Source of the DNA: Stachybotrys elegans
Taxonomy: Eukaryota > Ascomycota > Sordariomycetes > Hypocreales > Stachybotryaceae
NCBI GenBank assembly: GCA_020746835.1
Contig: JAGPNK010000011.1
Span: 1,609,394-1,673,393, forward strand
Length of the DNA: 64,000 nt
Direction: 5' to 3'
Shown: piece by piece, positions 58,201-64,000 of the stretch
How positions within the stretch are numbered: the first letter of the stretch is position 1
Layout of the letters: each line of letters begins with the position of its first letter
Notes under the pieces: model-generated
The model's input: only the letters and a program-made list of their open reading frames with translations
What the model was told of the DNA's origin: nothing
Database searches by the model: none
Made by a program: the position numbers and the translations under genes

Positions 58201-60310
58201 ATAGCTTATAAAGTATATTTTCTTTAATATATATAATTTAAAAAATATAATAAGAAAAGTAATATTAGCTAAAGAAGTTATATAGATAGTAATAATAGAT
58301 CTATTAGACAATAGAAATATAAATTTAATATTTTAAATTAATTAAGTTATTAAAGTAAGGCTAAATAAGGCTAATATCTAGTACTAATATAGCTATATAT
58401 TTTAATATTAAAGTCTATATTATTAATAATCTAGACCTTAATATACTACTTAGTAATATCTAGCTAGATATATATAATATAAATATATTAATAAAGAAAT
58501 ATATAATAGTACTTTATAGTTATTATAGTATAAAAGTATTATTTTAAGTAATATTTAAAAAAAAGAAAATATATTATTAAATATTAATTATAAGTATAGT
58601 TAAGATATAACTAGAGTAAATAGCTAAAGTCTCTATTACTTTCTCTAGGATTAGTATTATTAATATATACTATACTAATTAAATATATTAATTTATATTA
58701 GCTAGATAGGGTATTATAAACTAGACATTTAATATAAATATATTAAAAATAATTTAAAAAACTAAATAGATAATAGTAATAAATAATATAAATAAGTTAA
58801 TAAAGCTAAAGTAGAAATTCTATATTAAATAGATTAATAACTTAAATAAGGAAAGCTATTTTATTATATTCTAGAAATAAGGAATTATAGTACTAATAGT
58901 ATTAGAAATAAAAGATCTAATAAATAATATTATTAGCTTATTAAATATTAATTAAGTATTAAATATATTAGTAAAATCTATTAAGAATTAAATAGATAAA
59001 GTATTAGATAAAATAAATAGATTATACTTTAAATAAAAAGTAAGTAAGCTAAATAATATACTAGAGATAGTAATAGAAAATAGAGTATATATATATATAG
59101 TTAACTAATAGTAAATAAAAAGCTTTATAAAGTTAGTAAAAAAATATAATATATAGTATAATAAGGAAAAGAGTATATAGTATAGAGTATAAGCAGTAGA
59201 GAGTAAATAAATAATAGAGATAGTATCTAGTACTCTAGTAACTAATATAGTTATAAATAGTAGAGAAGAATAATAATAAGGCTATTATTAGGCTGCCTAT
59301 ATAGGGTAGCTAACTGGCTAAGTGGCTAAGCCACAGGTGGCTATGACCTTACAAGCCACACTAAGCCTAACTATGTGCAGGCATGTAATGCGACGGGATG
59401 TCAAGCTGGCCTTATGTATATAATATACAGTATAATAGAGAAATAATCTCTATAAAAGAAAAGAATAAGTTATATATTAATCTAGTTAAGGAATAGTAAA
59501 ACTAGAAAAAAACTACTAAACTATATTTCTTTAGAATAGTTAATAGAGAATTTTTTAATAAGATATATAATAAACTTTAGATATTAGGTAAGTTAAGCTA
59601 GATAGTAAGACTAATATTATTTTATTATTTAGTATTTATTATTTAATATAAATCTTAGAATAAGAGAAAAGGTTAAATAGTTATAAACTTATAATAATTA
59701 AATAAAGTAATAGTTTTAAATATTTATTCTATTCTATTATAAAAGGAAATAATTATAGTAATAAGAGAAAAGAAGTTTATATTAATTTTTAATACTTTAG
59801 GATTTTTTTATTAATTATTTATCTATAAATTCTATTAGAATTAGAATATTATTATTAGTTTATATAGATTAGAGATATAATATATAGTACTAATAGGTTT
59901 TTATAATAGTGTACTATTTACTTAAAGATTTATAAACTATTAATTAAAGCTATATAATAAATTTACTAAAGTATATATTAATAATATTATAGTATTTAGT
60001 AATATATATAGAAATTATTTTTAATACTTAGAGATAATATTTAAGCTATTTAAAAAGCTAAGGCTAGTAATTTCTTTAATAAAGTTATTTATTAAATATC
60101 TTTTAATTAAACTACTAGACTTTAAAGTAAATATATTAGGTCTAAGTATAATAAAAAACTAAATATAGAGAATAGTTAAAATATATATATTTATAATCTT
60201 TATTAATCTTAAAATATATTTAGAAATAGTAATCTTTTTAAAATAGTTTATTTATAAATTCTAAATAAAAGCTTAGCTTTTAAAAGTATATAAAATAGAA
60301 CTATTATATT
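58201..60310 (+). pseudogene. G2 pol: region up to and including reverse transcriptase
   Basis: Matches G1 13417-16900. The catalytic box reads YINNIIVFS at 59974-60000, identical to G1. The LLGFK-like block follows near 60110-60135. A short E (59160-59419) interrupts the upstream part. Stops in all frames. Confidence 0.82.
59160..59419 (-). mobile_element. E retroposon, 260-bp 5'-truncated copy, minus strand, in G2
   Basis: aataaggaaaagag to gctggccttatgt. TSD ataatatatagtat (59146-59159) versus ataatatacagtat (59420-59433). It keeps a less mutated block at 59380-59410 (gcgacgggatgtcaagc). Confidence 0.92.
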
Positions 60311-60960
60311 AATTATAAAAGAATAGTAAAATAGTAAAAAAAGTAAATAAAAAGTTAAGAAATATAAAGATAATAAAGATTATATTTATTCTAATAGATA
60401 TAGAAAAGAAAGTATTTAATATTTTATAAAGTAAGTTTATAAATAAAATATTACTATATTACTATAATTTAATTTACTAAATATACTTTAAAATTAATAT
60501 ATTAAAATAAAATATATATTTATTTACTTTTTATATTAAAAATAATAACTAAAATAAAATAGATTTAGTATTAGTAAAAAAGATATAACTAATAATATTC
60601 TTAAGTAAGCTACTATTAAAAGCTAAAAAAAATTACTATTTAATAAAGTTTAAGATAGCTTATTTAGTTTATATCTATTATAAACTCTAAATAATAATTT
60701 AATCTTTAGCTAAATCTATTATAATTTTAACTAACTATATAGTAACTAAAAGTATTATTAACTATACTATAATATCTATATCTAATTTAGTTAAAGTAAA
60801 TTATAGACTTATAGTAGTATTAATCTATTTTAGTTAATATTAACTAAATATATACTATATACTTAAAAAGATAAATTAAATACTAAATATATTATTATAA
60901 TTACTAATACTAAATAAAATAGAGTATAAAAACAAATAAATAGAAATATTATATATTAAG
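60311..60960 (+). pseudogene. G2 RNase H domain, degenerate
   Basis: About 60720-60890 reads LTNYI, then SNLVKVNYRLIV with stops, parallel to the better readable G1 copy at 17350-17620. It contains the empty target site (about 60470) of the E copy at G1 16974. Confidence 0.72.
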
Positions 60961-61359
60961 GTAGAGAGTAAGTTAGATAATATCTAGAAATTAAATATAT
61001 ATTTTATAATATTATTAGTCTAGATATTAAAAAGTAAAAGTATAAGTTTAAAAAAAATATAATAAAGATCTAAAAATAAAGAGAATTATAAATATATTAA
61101 AAAGTAAAGTAATAGTTTAGTTTAATAATCTAAAAGAAAAAATAAACTTTATTTATATACTATTTAAGTTAAAGAATAGTCTATTATATAGAATTAAATA
61201 TAATAAAATAAAAAGCTATAGATTTTAGTAGAGTATATTTTAAATATAATTAAATAAATATATAATAAAGCTTTTATTAAGGTATTAGTAAAATAATAGT
61301 AAATCTATTAAATTATATATTTTAATAAAAGTTAAAGGTAGTATAATAATAGATAGTAT

Positions 61360-62060
61360 ATTATAAGATATATTTACTAAATATAATAAATAAAAAAAAG
61401 CCTTTAAAAAAGCTTTAGTTAATTTACTTATCTCTAGTACTATTTATATAATAATAATAGATTTTATTATTAATCTACTAGAAGTTAGAGAACTAAGTTT
61501 TTAATAAATATTAAAAAAAAATTTTTACTAAATATATTAATTATAAATATATATAAATAGTTATAAAAAGTTATTATAATTCTAAAATTAGTAAAGTATA
61601 TAGTAATTAATTAAATAAAGATAATACTAAAGGTATAGATACTTTATAACTAAGGTATACCTTTAATAATTATTTTTAACTAAAACTTAAAATTTATATT
61701 AAAATTCTAGAAAATATTATTTAATATACTAAAGATAGAACTATAATTTAATATAGTATATTACTTATAGATAGATAGAACTTTAGAAAAAATAAACTAA
61801 ATAATAGAATTAGTAATTTAATACTATATAGTAGTATTAAATATTAAATAGATAAAAATTATACTAATATTATAATTTATTCTAAATAATAGTTTAAATA
61901 TTATTATAGAATTCTATTTAAATAAATTAGTAATGGGTTTTAAACTATTATTAATTATAACTATATTTAATTTAAGAGACTATATAGATAAAAGAGTTCT
62001 AAATATACTTAAATAATTATATATTAAAGAAATAAAATATACTATTATAGTTATAACTAT
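61360..62060 (+). pseudogene. G2 integrase, RIP-degenerate
   Basis: From about 61745 the + strand reads VYYL-stop-IDRTLEKIN-stop-IIELVI, then ILNNSLNIIIEFYLNKLVMGFK. This corresponds to the Ty3/gypsy integrase catalytic C-terminal segment: the HPQTDGQTE-like motif with His-to-Tyr and Gln-to-stop changes, followed by the E-rich helix and the N-N-S / P-N-x-L-V-x-G block. G3 holds it on the minus strand at 27640-27970. Absent from G1. Confidence 0.78.
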
Positions 62061-64000
62061 AAACTAAAAGAGAATATATAATATAAAGTATAAACTAATT
62101 AAGGTTTAGTCTAAGAATAAGGTATATATTAAGCTATACTATAGATATATAACTCTAGACAATCTCTTAAAAAAGTAATTATAATAAAAAGCTAGTCTAT
62201 TTATAATTATTATAAAAAAGAGACTATTAGTTTATAAATTAAAGTTTTACTAAAATAGAGAGTCTATAATATAATATTAGTTATATACTTAGTACTAGTA
62301 TCTAAAAGCTTTAATCCTTTTAATAAATCTATAAAAGAATTTAAATAAATTATATTAAAAAATAATAGTAAGCTATAAATAATTAATAAAATTATTAAAG
62401 AATAAATAATAAGAAAAAAAATAGTAATAAGTTAAATACTTTATATAATAGAAAGAATATAGATTTAAAGATAATAAATAGATTAAAAGAAAAGAATTAA
62501 TATAAATAGTATAAAAGATAGTAAATGTCTATAAAGAGAAGTATTTATAAAAGTACTTTAGAAGAAATTAAGTAAAAAGATACTAAAATAGAAATTAGTA
62601 AATAAAGTTTTTAAAATAAATTTTAAAATATAACTTTAAATTAAATAAAATAGAAATAAAAGTAATTTAAAAAGGTATAAAAGTAGTTAGTAGCTAGTAT
62701 AAAGTAATATAATAGTACTATTATACTATTAATTAATATAAAATACTATGAAGTATTTTTTAAAAATACTTTCTTATTTCTATTATATTTTATTTTATAT
62801 AATATTTTCTTTTCTATAATAATACTCTTAATATATTATAGTATATTTTATTTTATTATAATATACCTTATTATATTCTCTAGCTATAATATATAATTAT
62901 AAAAAGTAGCTATAGAGAAACTAAGTATTTATATACTATTTTTTATCTAAAGTAATATATCTTAGATAAGTAATTAACTTATTATTTTAGTGTAATAACT
63001 TATTATTTTATTAACTTTACTATTATAACTAAGTAAACCCTACTTAATATATAGTATAATTTTAAAGTCTAGAACTTAATAAAAGCTAATAGAATATTTA
63101 AAAGGCTTATAAAAAAAGGTCTCTTTATAGAATAAAAGGGCTATATTAATATTAACTACTATAGACAAAGATATTATAAGTAATTACTAAAGAATAAATT
63201 AGAGAAAGACTTATAATAAATATATAAAGAAATAACTAAAGTAATATTTAAATATATTAAACTAAAACTATATAAATTTTAGTTTAAAAAAAACTATTAT
63301 TATTAAGTTAAAGTCTATAGTAATAATTAAAAAGATAAATAGTATTAGTAAGTAAAATACTATAATATCTAATAGTAAGTTAGAAAACTTATTAAAATAA
63401 TATATAAAATAAACTAAATATATTATTTAAAAATAAAGAGCTTAATAGTATATTAAATTATAATATATATCTAGCTAAATCTAAAAAATATAATAAATAT
63501 AGTTAGTATAGATTTAGTTATATTAAAGTAATATAAATTTCTATAATTTACTATTAAATAATATAATAGTACTAAGCTATAGGCTTACTAGATTATATTA
63601 GTTCTAGATAGCCTTATAATCTTAATATTAAAAAAATAAAATATTATTAAAAAGTTATTTCCTTATAGATAGAAAATAATTTAATTATTTAATAGGCCTT
63701 TAAATAATAAATAAATATAAATATTATAATATAAAGTATTTTAAATAGTCTTTATTAAATAAGAAATTATTTAGTAAAAATAATAATAATAATATTTTAG
63801 TAGACTTTTATAAAGAATTTTTTAAAAGTTTATAAAGAGAAAGTATTAAAGGCTTATAAAAGGTAGTAAATTAACTAGATATTAATAAACTAATTATAAT
63901 AGTATTTATATTATTTAGTAATTATAATTTCTATACTATAGTAATATTAATAAATACTTTTTAGTTTAAAAGCTAATAGCTATAATTAAAAAAAAACTAA
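62061..64000 (+). pseudogene. G2 region downstream of integrase, degenerate, open to the right
   Basis: From 62740 it is collinear with G1 18453-19744 and 20976-21100 without the E insertions. The part 62061-62740 has no counterpart in G1 because of the deletion there. No domain is recognised. The sequence ends at the window edge inside the element. Confidence 0.5.

Larger units (their letters stand above)
54462..64000 (+). mobile_element. G2: Ty3/gypsy retrotransposon, second copy of the G1 family, runs off window
   Basis: LTR start TGTTATAGCATAGACTAAAG at 54462, inserted in the right LTR of G4. Interrupted by E copies at 56029-57308 and 59160-59419. It contains the integrase region deleted from G1. 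It leaves the window at a point equal to about 21100 in G1, so some 1.5 kb and the 3' LTR lie outside. Confidence 0.9.

Overview
This window is a gene-free, extremely AT-rich block of eukaryotic DNA. It most likely comes from a filamentous ascomycete (Pezizomycotina) genome that has undergone repeat-induced point mutation (RIP). Copies of the same repeat differ mainly by C-to-T and G-to-A changes. TpA is everywhere, CpG is almost absent, and retroelement reading frames are full of TAA/TAG and Asp-to-Asn changes. I see no intact host gene, tRNA, rRNA or CRISPR. All long ORFs lie inside repeats.

Two kinds of sequence make up nearly everything. The first is a repeat I call 'E', about 1.2-1.5 kb when full length. 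It has a 5' end near CCCTCCTAAGCAT and a 3' end ACTCTTTTCCTTATTAT. About 46 copies or fragments lie in both orientations. Independent copies are flanked by 11-17 bp target-site duplications (TSDs). Short copies (100-570 bp) keep the 3' end and lose the 5' end. That is the signature of target-primed reverse transcription, so E looks like a non-coding, non-LTR-type retroposon. At least three internal subfamilies (A, B, C) share the same ends.

The second is degenerate Ty3/gypsy LTR retrotransposons, used as targets by E. G1 (6232-22706, +) is complete from LTR to LTR, with a 5-bp TSD (ATAAA), and sits inside an E copy (5680-6231 and 22712-23656). About 11 E copies are nested in it. G2 (54462 to window end, +) is a second copy of the same family. 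G3 (about 27164-33946, -) and G5 (23657-25581, +) are fragments of that family. G6 (3434-5540, +) is a gag-side fragment. G4 (43117-54461, -) belongs to a different Ty3/gypsy clade with its own LTR. G7 (41641-42361, +) is an integrase fragment. G8 (35251-40117) is unresolved retroelement-like sequence.

Layout: 1-5679, E copies with a G6 fragment and one unassigned stretch; 5680-23656, E containing G1; 23657-33946, G5 and G3 cut by E copies, including two E copies at one site; 33947-41640, E copies in G8; 41641-64000, a chain in which G7 is interrupted by E, that E by G4, and the right LTR of G4 by G2.

Two segments are not RIP-like. One is a 236-bp TIR element (7094-7329) with balanced composition and no visible RIP. 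The other is the left LTR of G4 (43117 to about 43340), with perfect palindromes. A long gene-free block of this kind fits heterochromatin such as a centromere, pericentromere or AT-isochore, but that is inference. Coordinates come from hand reading; junctions are good to a few bases where a TSD is quoted and to about 10-20 bases elsewhere.
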